IMG/VR virus record: IMGVR_UViG_3300010885_025206
Location: 1 to 43,274 of that record
Reading direction: 5' to 3' (one strand)
DNA from: a virus
Length of the DNA: 43,274 nt
Shown: positions 1 to 6,570 of the stretch, in pieces
Layout of the letters: each line of letters starts with the position of its first letter
Numbering within the stretch: the first letter of the stretch is position 1
Position numbers and translations under genes: made by a program
Notes under the pieces: model-generated
The model's database searches: none
What the model saw: only the letters and a program-made list of their open reading frames with translations
Told to the model about the DNA's origin: nothing

Positions 1-1
1 C

Positions 2-1234
2 AATCAGGCCGACGACCTGAAGACCTCCCTCGACTTCGAGGAGCGGATCGCCGCCAAGGAAGCCGAGCTGCGTGCGGTGGTCGAGAAGGCCGCTCCCGCC
101 CCGGCCCCCGTCGCCGAAGTGGCCGCCAAGGTCGAGGATAAGAAGGTCGAGATTCGTTCGATCCAGCCTCACCACACCACCCTGCGGGCGTTCAATGACG
201 GCCCCGAGGCTGTCGAGAGTGCCTATCGCTGCGGTCGCTGGCTCCGAGCCCATATCTTCAAGAACGCCGACGACCTCCGCTGGTGCAAGGATCACGGCGT
301 CGAGAGCCGTGCGATGGGCGAGAACAGCAACTCGTCTGGTGGCGCTCTGGTGCCGGAAGAGTTTGCGGCCCGCGTGATTCGTCTCGTCGAAAACTACGGC
401 ACCTTCGCGGCGAGCAACGTCGAGAAGGTCACGATGACCCGCGACACCCTCGTGATCCCCAAGCGGGTTACTGGCACTTCGGCCTACTTTGTGGGCGAAG
501 GCACCGCGGTGAGCGAGAGCGAGCCGACCTACGCGAACGTGCAGCTCATCGCGAAGAAGCTGGCCGTCGGAACTCGGATGTCGAGCGAGATCGTCGAAGA
601 CGCTCTCGTGTCGATCGCTGACGCAGTGGCGCTTGAGTTCAGCACCTCGCTGGCGCTCAAGCAGGATATGTGCGGCTGGCTCGGTGACGGCACCTCCAGC
701 TTCGGCGGAATCCACGGCGTGGTGCCGAAGATCAACGACGGCACGCACACCGCGTCCGTCCAGACCGCCGGCACGGGTGCAACGGGCTTTGAAAGCCTGA
801 CCGTCACCGACTTCATCAAGCTCATCGGCAAGATGCCGCTGTATGCTCGCCAGGGTGCAGCGTTCTACATCTCGCCGGCCGGCTTCGCGGCCTCGATGGC
901 TCGCCTCCGCTACGCGGCTGGCGGCAACACGGTGGAGTCCGTCGGTGGCGGCGTGAACGAGCAGTTCCTCGGCTACCCGGTGAACCTCGTCCACGTCATG
1001 GACGGCCAGCTCGGTTCCGATCCGAGCAAGGTGAAGGTGCTGTTCGCGAACCTGGGCCTGTCGAGCATCTACGCTCGTCGCCGGGACTTCTCGGTCAAGC
1101 TGTACGACCAAGTGTACGCAACGACCGACCAGCTCCTTCTCCAGGGCTCACTTCGCTTCGACATTAACCACCACTCGCTGGGCGACAACACGACCGCTGG
1201 CCCTGTGATTGCCCTCAAGACCGCGGCCTCGTGA
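2..1234 (+). CDS. HK97-fold major capsid protein (5' partial)
   Basis: Main shell protein of the icosahedral head. The frame is open from the first bases of the window, so the true start lies upstream and about 410 residues are visible. The first part is charged and Ala/Pro-rich, with a helical run (ADDLKTSLDFEERIAAKE) that fits the cleaved delta/scaffolding domain of HK97-type capsid proteins. The core follows: GGALVPEEFAARVIRLVENYG, then a GTSAYFVGEGTAVSESEP segment and a VGTRMSSEIVEDA spine helix, all typical of the Phage_capsid family. The gene begins the late cluster; portal and protease are expected upstream, outside the window. The assignment is secure; whether the N-terminus is proteolysed cannot be seen here. 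Confidence 0.93.
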   Translation, partial: NQADDLKTSLDFEERIAAKEAELRAVVEKAAPAPAPVAEVAAKVEDKKVEIRSIQPHHTTLRAFNDGPEAVESAYRCGRWLRAHIFKNADDLRWCKDHGVESRAMGENSNSSGGALVPEEFAARVIRLVENYGTFAASNVEKVTMTRDTLVIPKRVTGTSAYFVGEGTAVSESEPTYANVQLIAKKLAVGTRMSSEIVEDALVSIADAVALEFSTSLALKQDMCGWLGDGTSSFGGIHGVVPKINDGTHTASVQTAGTGATGFESLTVTDFIKLIGKMPLYARQGAAFYISPAGFAASMARLRYAAGGNTVESVGGGVNEQFLGYPVNLVHVMDGQLGSDPSKVKVLFANLGLSSIYARRRDFSVKLYDQVYATTDQLLLQGSLRFDINHHSLGDNTTAGPVIALKTAAS

Positions 1235-1274
1235 GCCTAACAACCAAAACCTCAAGGAAAGGAACCCCTAGACC

Positions 1275-1697
1275 ATGATCCACGCCCAGAATGTAAAGGT
1301 TGTGGCCTCCGTCCCGGCTTCGGTCGGCACGAGTGCCGTGACCCTGACGATCGACTCGCTCGGCTACGACTACGCCAGCGTGTCTGTCATGCGTGCCAGC
1401 AACGCCTCGACGGCGTTCGCCAGCGTCCTGAAGATCGAAGAGTCGGATGACAACTCGTCCTACGCGAACGTCACCGGCTTCGTCGGTGGCACCGACTTCG
1501 CGATCCCGGCCGTGACCGACACCGCGTCGGCCGCCATCGTGAAGCTCGATGTCGACACGAAGGCTCGGAAGCGATACCTCAAGGTCACGGCGACCCCCGC
1601 GGTCAGCGTGAACACTGTCGTGTCGGCTCGGCTGTCCCGTGGCGATGCCCCGACGACTGCTGCCGAGGCTGGTTGCATCGGTTGGATTCGAGGCTGA
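1275..1697 (+). CDS. Small virion protein after the capsid gene (possible head decoration)
   Basis: This 140-residue protein is rich in Ala, Val, Ser and Thr and is predicted by eye to be mostly beta-strand, with no Cys until the C-terminal GCIGWIRG. It lies 40 nt after the capsid gene, with a purine-rich ribosome site (AAGGAAAGGAA) upstream of ATG. In HK97/lambda-like phages this position often holds a head decoration or stabilising protein, and the repeated small beta-strands fit that role. I do not recognise the family from sequence, so function is inferred from position and composition only. It is co-directional with the rest of the head cluster. Confidence 0.6.
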   Translation: MIHAQNVKVVASVPASVGTSAVTLTIDSLGYDYASVSVMRASNASTAFASVLKIEESDDNSSYANVTGFVGGTDFAIPAVTDTASAAIVKLDVDTKARKRYLKVTATPAVSVNTVVSARLSRGDAPTTAAEAGCIGWIRG

Positions 1698-1734
1698 TTC
1701 CCGAACTGCGGGACGGCCACGACGGCCGACAAAG

Positions 1735-1769
1735 GCGCATGGATGCGCGCCCGCTCCATATTAGGAGCG
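1735..1769 (+). promoter_or_regulatory. Two leader hairpins in front of the glycosyltransferase gene
   Basis: Positions 1735-1748 read GCGC-ATGGAT-GCGC, a 4-bp stem presenting GGA in a six-base loop. Positions 1752-1769 read CGCTCC-ATATTA-GGAGCG, a 6-bp stem whose 3' arm contains the Shine-Dalgarno sequence GGAGCG of the ATG at 1774. The second hairpin could sequester the ribosome site; the first resembles a CsrA-type GGA loop. Both are seen in sequence; regulation is inference. Confidence 0.4.
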
Positions 1770-1773
1770 ATCC

Positions 1774-2502
1774 ATGCTGATTCGTGTCGGTAACGTCGAA
1801 GCGGAAATCAAAGTCGCGGCGGTGATGAGCACCCCGCGACTTGGGTTCACTGACAATTTCTTCTGTGTCTCGTCGGCCCTGGCCCCACACGGCATCAGCC
1901 CCATCAAGGTGACTGGTGCTTACTGGGGCCAGTGTCTTCAGCGGGCGATGGAACAGGTCATCGACGACAACGATGTCATCCTGACCATCGATTACGACAC
2001 GGTCTTCAGCTCGAAGACGGTCGAGGCGTTGCTGGCGTTGCTGCTCCACTCTGGCTACGACGCCATCGCGCCGCTCCAGACCAAGCGGGAGGCCAATGCG
2101 GTCATGTTCGCCCTGGCGGGAAGTGACGTGGATGCGAAGACAACCGTGGACGGCGACTTCTTTCAGAAGGTAGTCCAGCCGGTCGAGACGGCCCACTTCG
2201 GACTGACGTTCCTGCGAACAGCGGCTCTCAAGAAGATGAAGAAGCCTTGGTTCATTGCCAAGGCGAATGCCGACGGCGAGTGGTCTGGCGGGCATACCGA
2301 CGAGGATATCGGCTTCTGGAAAAGCTGGGCCGCGTGCGGGAACAAGCTGGGGCTGGCAACGCACGTCAGCGTCGGCCACGCCGAGCTGATGGTCACATGG
2401 CCCTCGCGGAAGGCCGAGGGCGGCAAGGTGCAGCAGCACACGACGGAGTATTGGAACAGCGGCCAGAAGGCACCAGAAGACGCCTGGGGGCAAGTCAATT
2501 GA
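1774..2502 (+). CDS. GT-A fold glycosyltransferase-like protein in the head cluster
   Basis: A 242-residue protein resembling small GT-A (family 2-like) glycosyltransferases, which move a sugar from a nucleotide donor. The N-terminal beta-strand KVAAVMSTPRLG is followed by a DYDTVF motif at residues 73-78, placed after hydrophobic strand DVILTI as the metal/nucleotide-binding DxD would be. A second acidic motif TDEDIGFW near residue 176 and a later VGH could complete metal and acceptor binding. The gene lies between capsid and connector genes, with its Shine-Dalgarno in a hairpin, and its stop overlaps the next gene's TTG start. Position suggests modification of a virion component, but the acceptor is unknown. 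A nucleotidyltransferase-like role is less likely. Confidence 0.72.
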   Translation: MLIRVGNVEAEIKVAAVMSTPRLGFTDNFFCVSSALAPHGISPIKVTGAYWGQCLQRAMEQVIDDNDVILTIDYDTVFSSKTVEALLALLLHSGYDAIAPLQTKREANAVMFALAGSDVDAKTTVDGDFFQKVVQPVETAHFGLTFLRTAALKKMKKPWFIAKANADGEWSGGHTDEDIGFWKSWAACGNKLGLATHVSVGHAELMVTWPSRKAEGGKVQQHTTEYWNSGQKAPEDAWGQVN

Positions 2503-2690
2503 GAATCCGCATCCTCCAGAGCTTCGACTGCTACGAGAAGGGGCAAGTCTTCGACGACTGGTCTCCTGGGATGTGCGACATCCTTATTCGGCGAGGGCTG
2601 ATTCAGGAGGTCGAGACGGCCGAGGCCGCGCCGGTGGCCGTCGAGCGGGCTGACATGACAACCAAGACGGTACAGAAGAAGAGGCGATAA
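2499..2690 (+). CDS. Small head-cluster protein, TTG start
   Basis: This 63-residue protein (MRIRILQSFDCYEKGQVF...) starts at TTG 2499, whose TTGA overlaps the stop of the glycosyltransferase gene; GGGGGCAAG upstream is a plausible ribosome site. Its pattern, a short beta-strand, a K/R-G-x-x-F turn, then ILIRRGLIQEVE, is the one seen in small uncharacterised proteins just upstream of connectors in many siphophages. The C-terminus is basic (VQKKRR). It ends in TAATG overlapping the connector gene, so the three genes are probably translationally coupled. Function is unknown. Confidence 0.6.
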   Translation: MRIRILQSFDCYEKGQVFDDWSPGMCDILIRRGLIQEVETAEAAPVAVERADMTTKTVQKKRR

Positions 2691-3328
2691 TGGACACGAT
2701 TATCTTCGGCACGCCGCAGAACCCGACGCCGACGATCACGCCGTATCGCAGTCTTCGGCGAATCACGTCGCCGGCCGTGGAGCCGGTCAGTCTGTCCGTC
2801 GCCAAGCAGCACTGCCGCGTCGATACGGACGCCGACGATCTCTACATCCAGTCGCTGATCGCGGTCGCGAGGCAGTATGTAGAGGACGTTCTGGATATCA
2901 CGATCTGCACGACCGTCTGGGAGGTCAAGTACGATCTGTTTCCGGTCTGGGCGATCATCCTGCCCCGGCTGCCGATGCTGGATCGTGCGGTGACTGTGAC
3001 CTACCGCACTGGCGATGGCACCTACGGCACGCTCTCGAGCGCCACTGACTTCCAGATCGACGCTAGCGTCCTCCCCGGCCGCATCTACCCGCAGTGGGCT
3101 CGCTCGTGGCCGGCGACTCGAGGCGACGAGAACTCGGTGACGGTGCGGTATTCGGCGGGCTACGGCGACGACGGGCAGTCCGCGCCGCCCGTGGTCAAGC
3201 ACTTGATCCTTCTTTTGACGGCCCATTTTTATGACACGCGGCAGCCCGCTGTCACCGGGGCACCCCAGTCGGTGCCGCAGACGTTCGAGACGCTACTCGC
3301 CGCCGCCAGCCAGGGGGTCTACCGATGA
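2690..3328 (+). CDS. gp6-like head-tail connector protein
   Basis: A 212-residue adaptor expected to bind under the portal ring and begin the neck. The helical segment around residues 33-65 (VSLSVAKQHCRVDTDADDLYIQSLIAVARQYVEDVLDI) is the hallmark of the gp6-like/phiE125 gp8 family. It is followed by a beta region and a C-terminal helix (VVKHLILLLTAHFYDTR) that ends in the usual His-Phe-Tyr-Asp stretch. ATG overlaps the previous stop (TAATG), and its own stop overlaps the next ATG (ATGA), placing it in the coupled head-tail operon. Confidence 0.85.
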   Translation: MDTIIFGTPQNPTPTITPYRSLRRITSPAVEPVSLSVAKQHCRVDTDADDLYIQSLIAVARQYVEDVLDITICTTVWEVKYDLFPVWAIILPRLPMLDRAVTVTYRTGDGTYGTLSSATDFQIDASVLPGRIYPQWARSWPATRGDENSVTVRYSAGYGDDGQSAPPVVKHLILLLTAHFYDTRQPAVTGAPQSVPQTFETLLAAASQGVYR

Positions 3329-3654
3329 CCGTTCGCGCCCGCATCGACATCGACGCCGTATACCACGATGTCGACGAAACGACGCTGACTATCGGCAACT
3401 TGTCCGAGCATCTCTCCCCTGCCCTGACGACGGCGCAGACGATCAATGGCAGCGTCGGCACGGCTGCGGTGCAGATCGTCGGTGCCACGCCCCTTTCGAC
3501 GCTGGTCGTGAAGAACACAGGCGCGGGCGTCCTGCGGCTGGCCGGCAGCATCAACGTCTCCGCCGGCCGGCTGGCAGTCCTGCCGGTGACGGCGACGATC
3601 ACGGTATCGGCCCCCTCTGGATCAGGCACCTACACCGCACTATGGATGGGGTGA
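3325..3654 (+). CDS. Unassigned neck or virion protein
   Basis: A 109-residue protein with an ATGA overlap to the connector gene. It is Thr/Val/Ala-rich and appears all-beta (QIVGATPLSTLVVKNTGAG, LPVTATITVSAP), like an Ig-type or jelly-roll virion accessory protein. Charge is concentrated in the first 35 residues. I do not recognise the family. It sits between connector and head-closure genes, so a structural role in neck or head surface is a reasonable inference but not proven. Confidence 0.5.
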   Translation: MTVRARIDIDAVYHDVDETTLTIGNLSEHLSPALTTAQTINGSVGTAAVQIVGATPLSTLVVKNTGAGVLRLAGSINVSAGRLAVLPVTATITVSAPSGSGTYTALWMG

Positions 3655-3657
3655 TCG

Positions 3658-3978
3658 ATGATCAACTCAGGCACCATGCGGGAGCGGGTGACGATCCAGA
3701 GGCCAGTGGATCAGCAGAGCGCGTTCGGCGAGACGACTCTGACCTGGGAGGACGAGGCCACGGTCTACGCCAGCGTCATGGGCGTTAGGGCAGCCGACTA
3801 CTTCGCAGCCCAGCAGGCCGGAGCATTGGTCACCCACCGCATTCGCATCCGATTCTTCCCCGGCATCACGCACCAGCATCGCCTTATGTGGCGCGGCCGC
3901 GTGATGGAGATATCCAGCGTGCTTGAGCGAGAGGCTCGCTCGATCCATGAGATACTGGCGAGGGAGGAGGCGACATGA
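3658..3978 (+). CDS. Head-tail adaptor / head closure protein
   Basis: A 106-residue protein of the SPP1 gp16 / Phage_H_T_join type, which closes the portal channel and provides the surface for tail docking. The N-terminal MRERVTIQRP...G(E)TTLTWEDEATVYASV segment is diagnostic: a strand RVTIQR, a loop, then W-x-x-x-A-x-V-(W/Y)-A. The C-terminal MWRGRVMEISSVLEREARSIHEILAREE matches the family's closing strand-turn-strand. Length is normal for the family. It is coupled to the next gene through an ATGA overlap. Confidence 0.83.
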   Translation: MINSGTMRERVTIQRPVDQQSAFGETTLTWEDEATVYASVMGVRAADYFAAQQAGALVTHRIRIRFFPGITHQHRLMWRGRVMEISSVLEREARSIHEILAREEAT

Positions 3979-4712
3979 TTACGCAAGGACAGGGATCGCC
4001 CAGAACATTCGGCGGCCAGACGGGCAAGTCGCTCGCCGAAGGCTTCGTCACGGTCAAGACGGCTGGCATCCGCGAGCTGGCGGAGGAGTTGCAGGCGATT
4101 GCCGCCAAGATGGGCGAGCCGAAAGCTCTTGAGGATGCGGTAAAAAAGGCCGCCGAGCATATTAGGCGTGGGTATCGAGCCAAGGTTGGAAACGCCACAG
4201 GCAATCTCAAGAAGTCGGTCAGGATCAAGACGAAAACCTACGACGCCGCCGCGGTCGCTATCGTCGGCCCGTGGCAGACTGGCACAGGAAGCGCTACAGA
4301 AAAAGACGGTTCGGGCAACCACGCATGGCTCGTCGAATGGGGCACCGACCGCCGTAAGCCTGGGACGAAGGGGCGTCGGACGTACCTCAACGTCCATCAG
4401 TTGATCAACGGGAAGATGCGACGGCACTCGTCGGCGAACAATCAGCAGTTCGCAAATATGTCGAGAGGCTACTACTTTCTGATGGGCAGCATCAAAGAAG
4501 CAACGCGGCAGGCCCGCATGGGCAAGGGATACCCGCACGACTTCGGGTACACCAACGGGAAGATGCACCCGATCACGCTCCACCCAGGCGATACCTACCC
4601 GGCGATGCCAGCGAAGCACGCGATGCAAAAAACCATTGACGAGCAGCAGGGGGCCGTATTCAACACGCTGAAGGCCGCCATCGAAAACACGCTGGCGAGG
4701 CTCACGCAATGA
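3975..4712 (+). CDS. HK97 gp10-like neck / tail completion protein
   Basis: A 245-residue protein matching the HK97-gp10 family in architecture: N-terminal helix GIRELAEELQAIAAKMG, a second helix with AAEHIRRGYRAKVGNATGNLKKSVRIK, then a WLVEWGTDRRK segment. Members act in head-tail joining or tail completion. It is longer than the usual 110-150 residues because of a C-terminal extension with a His- and aromatic-rich stretch (PHDFGYTNGKMHPITLHPGDTYPAMPAKHAM). The order head closure, gp10-like, tail terminator is the standard siphophage order, which supports the call. ATG overlaps the previous stop. Confidence 0.8.
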   Translation: MITQGQGSPRTFGGQTGKSLAEGFVTVKTAGIRELAEELQAIAAKMGEPKALEDAVKKAAEHIRRGYRAKVGNATGNLKKSVRIKTKTYDAAAVAIVGPWQTGTGSATEKDGSGNHAWLVEWGTDRRKPGTKGRRTYLNVHQLINGKMRRHSSANNQQFANMSRGYYFLMGSIKEATRQARMGKGYPHDFGYTNGKMHPITLHPGDTYPAMPAKHAMQKTIDEQQGAVFNTLKAAIENTLARLTQ

Positions 4713-5134
4713 TCATCTCGCCCGAAAAGCACGTTTTTCAGAGGCTTGTCACCACCCCCGCGGTGGCGAGGCTTGTGGGCTTTCAAGTGTTTCCGATTGC
4801 CGTACCAAAGACCGCCGTGCTGCCATTTTGCGTCTATAAGCGGAATAACATTACTAGAGACTCCAGCCTTGTCGGGCCTCTCTATCAGCCTGTTGTTCAT
4901 CTTCAGATCGCCTCCTGGGCTCTCTACTACGACGCGGCACGCGAGCTTGCAGACGAGGTGAGAATTGCTTTGGATGGACGCACCGGCACCCTCGCGGGCA
5001 GTACAATTAGTGATATACGGCTCGTTTCGGAAACGGATGACTATCTAGACCCGGCAGCCGTGGGAGCCCAGCTCCCTCCCGCATACGAGGTACGACAACT
5101 ATTTCAGATTCGGTGGTCAGAGGCCACTGAATAA
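4709..5134 (+). CDS. Tail terminator (DUF3168-like)
   Basis: A 141-residue protein of the gp17/gpU-like tail terminator type, which caps the tail tube and joins it to the neck. The pattern TPAVARLVGFQVFPIAVPKTAVLPFCVYKRN near the N-terminus, then VVHLQIASWALYYDAARELADEVRIAL and a late RQLFQIRW strand, is that of DUF3168 proteins. ATG overlaps the previous stop (ATGA). It precedes the tail tube genes, as expected. Moderately divergent but consistent in length and order. Confidence 0.75.
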   Translation: MIISPEKHVFQRLVTTPAVARLVGFQVFPIAVPKTAVLPFCVYKRNNITRDSSLVGPLYQPVVHLQIASWALYYDAARELADEVRIALDGRTGTLAGSTISDIRLVSETDDYLDPAAVGAQLPPAYEVRQLFQIRWSEATE

Positions 5135-5158
5135 GACTCTAGCGCAAGGAGGCGCACT

Positions 5159-5488
5159 ATGGCCGGTACTGCTGCAATGGGCGTGTCGATGACCTACGCG
5201 GGCACGACGCTCACGATCACGAGTTTCAATGTCAACGACACGATCGACAACGCTGACGGTTCGCACCTCGGCATCGCTCCAGGCGGCCGCCGCGAGTACG
5301 TCCCGACTTTCGTTCAGCGAGAAATCTCCTGCGACTACATCGGCGCGACGGTTGTCTCGGCCCAGACCGGATCGATCTCGATCAGCGGCCCTGTCTCGTT
5401 CACGGGCGGCGCAACGCTTCAGTCTTCGACTGTCAGCGGAGCCCTCGGCGACCTTATCAAGGGCAGTGCGACTTGGCGGGTGGCCTAA
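5159..5488 (+). CDS. Small tail-tube-like protein, first copy
   Basis: A 109-residue beta-rich protein (MAGTAAMGVSMTYAGTTLTITSFNV...) preceded by AAGGAGG. It shares its start (MAG..A.G....) and ending pattern (SGxLxxGSxxW/F) with the next gene, and the two look like distant relatives. Place, size and beta composition suggest a tail tube or tube-associated protein. Which of the two forms the main tube cannot be decided from sequence. It could also be a minor tail or head protein. Confidence 0.55.
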   Translation: MAGTAAMGVSMTYAGTTLTITSFNVNDTIDNADGSHLGIAPGGRREYVPTFVQREISCDYIGATVVSAQTGSISISGPVSFTGGATLQSSTVSGALGDLIKGSATWRVA

Positions 5489-5508
5489 CGCTCTGGAGGT
5501 GACCCGAC

Positions 5509-5874
5509 ATGGCCGGGGCCACCGCAAACGGCGCGACGTTCTCCTTCTTGGGCTTCAGCGGCACGCTGACCGGCATCTCCGTGGAGATGCCCACGGCCGA
5601 GGTCACGAACATGACCGGCGTTGGTGCTGGCCGCGGATACACAGTTATGGTGCCGACCGGAGAACAATCCGGCGGCACCATAACTGTGGACTTCCTGACC
5701 ATCAACGCCGACCCCTGGGCGTTTGTGAAGCTGGCTGGCATCCTGACGTTCACGTCGCCGGGATACAGCATCAGCCGCCGCGTGATATGCGAATCAGCAA
5801 CTGTGTCTGCACAGTCTGGCGAGTTGGTTCGCGGTTCTCTCAAGTTTCTTATGACTGACTACACAGGCGCATAG
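5509..5874 (+). CDS. Probable major tail tube protein, second copy
   Basis: A 121-residue beta-rich protein (MAGATANGATFSFLGFSGTLTGISVEMP...). Its order immediately before the frameshifted tail chaperones is where siphophages keep the major tail protein. The closing segment SGELVRGSLKFLMTDYTG fits the last strands of tube proteins. The middle of the gene encodes TVMVPTGEQSGGTITVDF through an almost perfect 49-nt inverted repeat (5640-5688), which is unusual inside a coding sequence. GGAGGT at 5495-5500 is a good ribosome site. Family assignment rests mainly on context. Confidence 0.6.
   Translation: MAGATANGATFSFLGFSGTLTGISVEMPTAEVTNMTGVGAGRGYTVMVPTGEQSGGTITVDFLTINADPWAFVKLAGILTFTSPGYSISRRVICESATVSAQSGELVRGSLKFLMTDYTGA
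5640..5688 (+). repeat. Long perfect hairpin inside the tail-tube gene
   Basis: CACAGTTATGGTGCC (5640-5654) is the exact reverse complement of 5674-5688. Inside it, G5655 pairs with C5673 and CCGG (5657-5660) pairs with CCGG (5669-5672) after one unpaired A, leaving loop AGAACAAT. The whole is a 20-bp stem with one bulge, far longer than other coding-sequence hairpins in the window. No function is known to me. Confidence 0.85.
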
Positions 5875-5919
5875 TCGGCAGGATGCCGCACCGCACGCAC
5901 TTTTTTGGAGCAGATCGAA

Positions 5920-6291
5920 ATGGCACTTGATCGTAAAAGCATCCTGGCTGTCGATGACGTTCGCAAGGAGAAGTTCGCCGTTCCCGAGTGGAAAGGTGAC
6001 GTGTTTCTTCGTGTTCTCACCGGCACCGACCGCGATCGTTTCGAGGAGTCCTACGCTGACCAGAAGATGAAGGCGTTTCGCATTCGTTTCCTCCTGCTCG
6101 CCTTGTGCGACGAGGACGGCGAGCGGCTCTTCAGCGACGACGAGGCTGACGTTCTGGGGAAGAAGTCGTCGGTCGTGATCAATCGACTGTTCGAGGCCGG
6201 CTGGAAGCTGAACGCCTTCACGCAGGAGGCCGTGGATGGCCTGGGGGAAGATTCGCCCGCCGCCCCGAGCGACGTTTCTACTTCCGCCTAG
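5920..6291 (+). CDS. Tail assembly chaperone, G-like (upstream partner)
   Basis: A 123-residue soluble protein starting at ATG 5920 with GGAG at 5907-5910. An in-frame TTG at 5905 is possible but lies on the ribosome site. Composition is acidic and helical, with VFLRVLTGTDRDRFEESYADQK and ...AFRIRFLLLALCDEDGERLFSDDEADVLGKKS, which is the typical GpG-like tail chaperone pattern (TDRDRFE..., LL.L.LCDEDG..LFSD.D...L). These proteins bind the tape measure during tail assembly and are not kept in the virion. It precedes a shorter T-like frame, with a candidate -1 slip site near its end. Confidence 0.82.
   Translation: MALDRKSILAVDDVRKEKFAVPEWKGDVFLRVLTGTDRDRFEESYADQKMKAFRIRFLLLALCDEDGERLFSDDEADVLGKKSSVVINRLFEAGWKLNAFTQEAVDGLGEDSPAAPSDVSTSA
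6243..6249 (+). promoter_or_regulatory. Candidate -1 ribosomal frameshift site (G-GT type)
   Basis: The run GGGGGAA is read G-GGG-GAA in the upstream chaperone frame. Slipping back one base gives a continuous frame GRFARRPERRFYFRLAATLGMSV... into the downstream gene. FYFRLAATLGMSVKKLL reads as genuine T-domain sequence although it lies upstream of that gene's ATG at 6306. The A-site codon re-pairs imperfectly, so the exact slip point is uncertain. Confidence 0.55.
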
Positions 6292-6305
6292 CCGCAACTC
6301 TGGGG

Positions 6306-6566
6306 ATGAGCGTTAAAAAGCTGTTGCAGGAGGTTGACAGCAAGGAGATCGCCGAGTGGTACGCATTCGATCAGCGATGGCCGCTGCCTGACCCTTGGGG
6401 CCAGACGGCGCGACTGTGCCGGGTGATCATGGCGTCGTCTGGGAATTACAAGAAGCACGACATCCCAGACGAGGCCGCGTTCATCCCAACTGTCGTCAAG
6501 CCAGAGCAATCGCAGCAGCAGTTGATGGCCGAGCTGATGAAACTGAACACGCCAATCCAGGGATGA
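6306..6566 (+). CDS. Tail assembly chaperone, T-like domain (made as a frameshift fusion)
   Basis: An 86-residue stretch read in the -1 frame relative to the upstream chaperone. MSVKKLLQEVDSKEIAEWYAFDQRWPLPDPWG matches the T-like/DUF4035 pattern (GMTVxELLxxxSxxELxEWxAFxxxxP). The same frame stays open upstream to about 6234 and encodes the first helix of that domain (FYFRLAATL), so the natural product is probably a G-T fusion of about 215 residues, with ATG 6306 only an internal methionine or a secondary start. The T domain recruits tail tube subunits to the tape measure. It lies 4 nt before the tape measure gene, the canonical order. Confidence 0.72.
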   Translation: MSVKKLLQEVDSKEIAEWYAFDQRWPLPDPWGQTARLCRVIMASSGNYKKHDIPDEAAFIPTVVKPEQSQQQLMAELMKLNTPIQG

Positions 6567-6570
6567 ATCG

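Noticed and set aside
1603-2493. Minus-strand frame opposite the glycosyltransferase
   Set aside because: The composition is that of an antisense shadow, and the plus frame has coupled neighbours and motifs.
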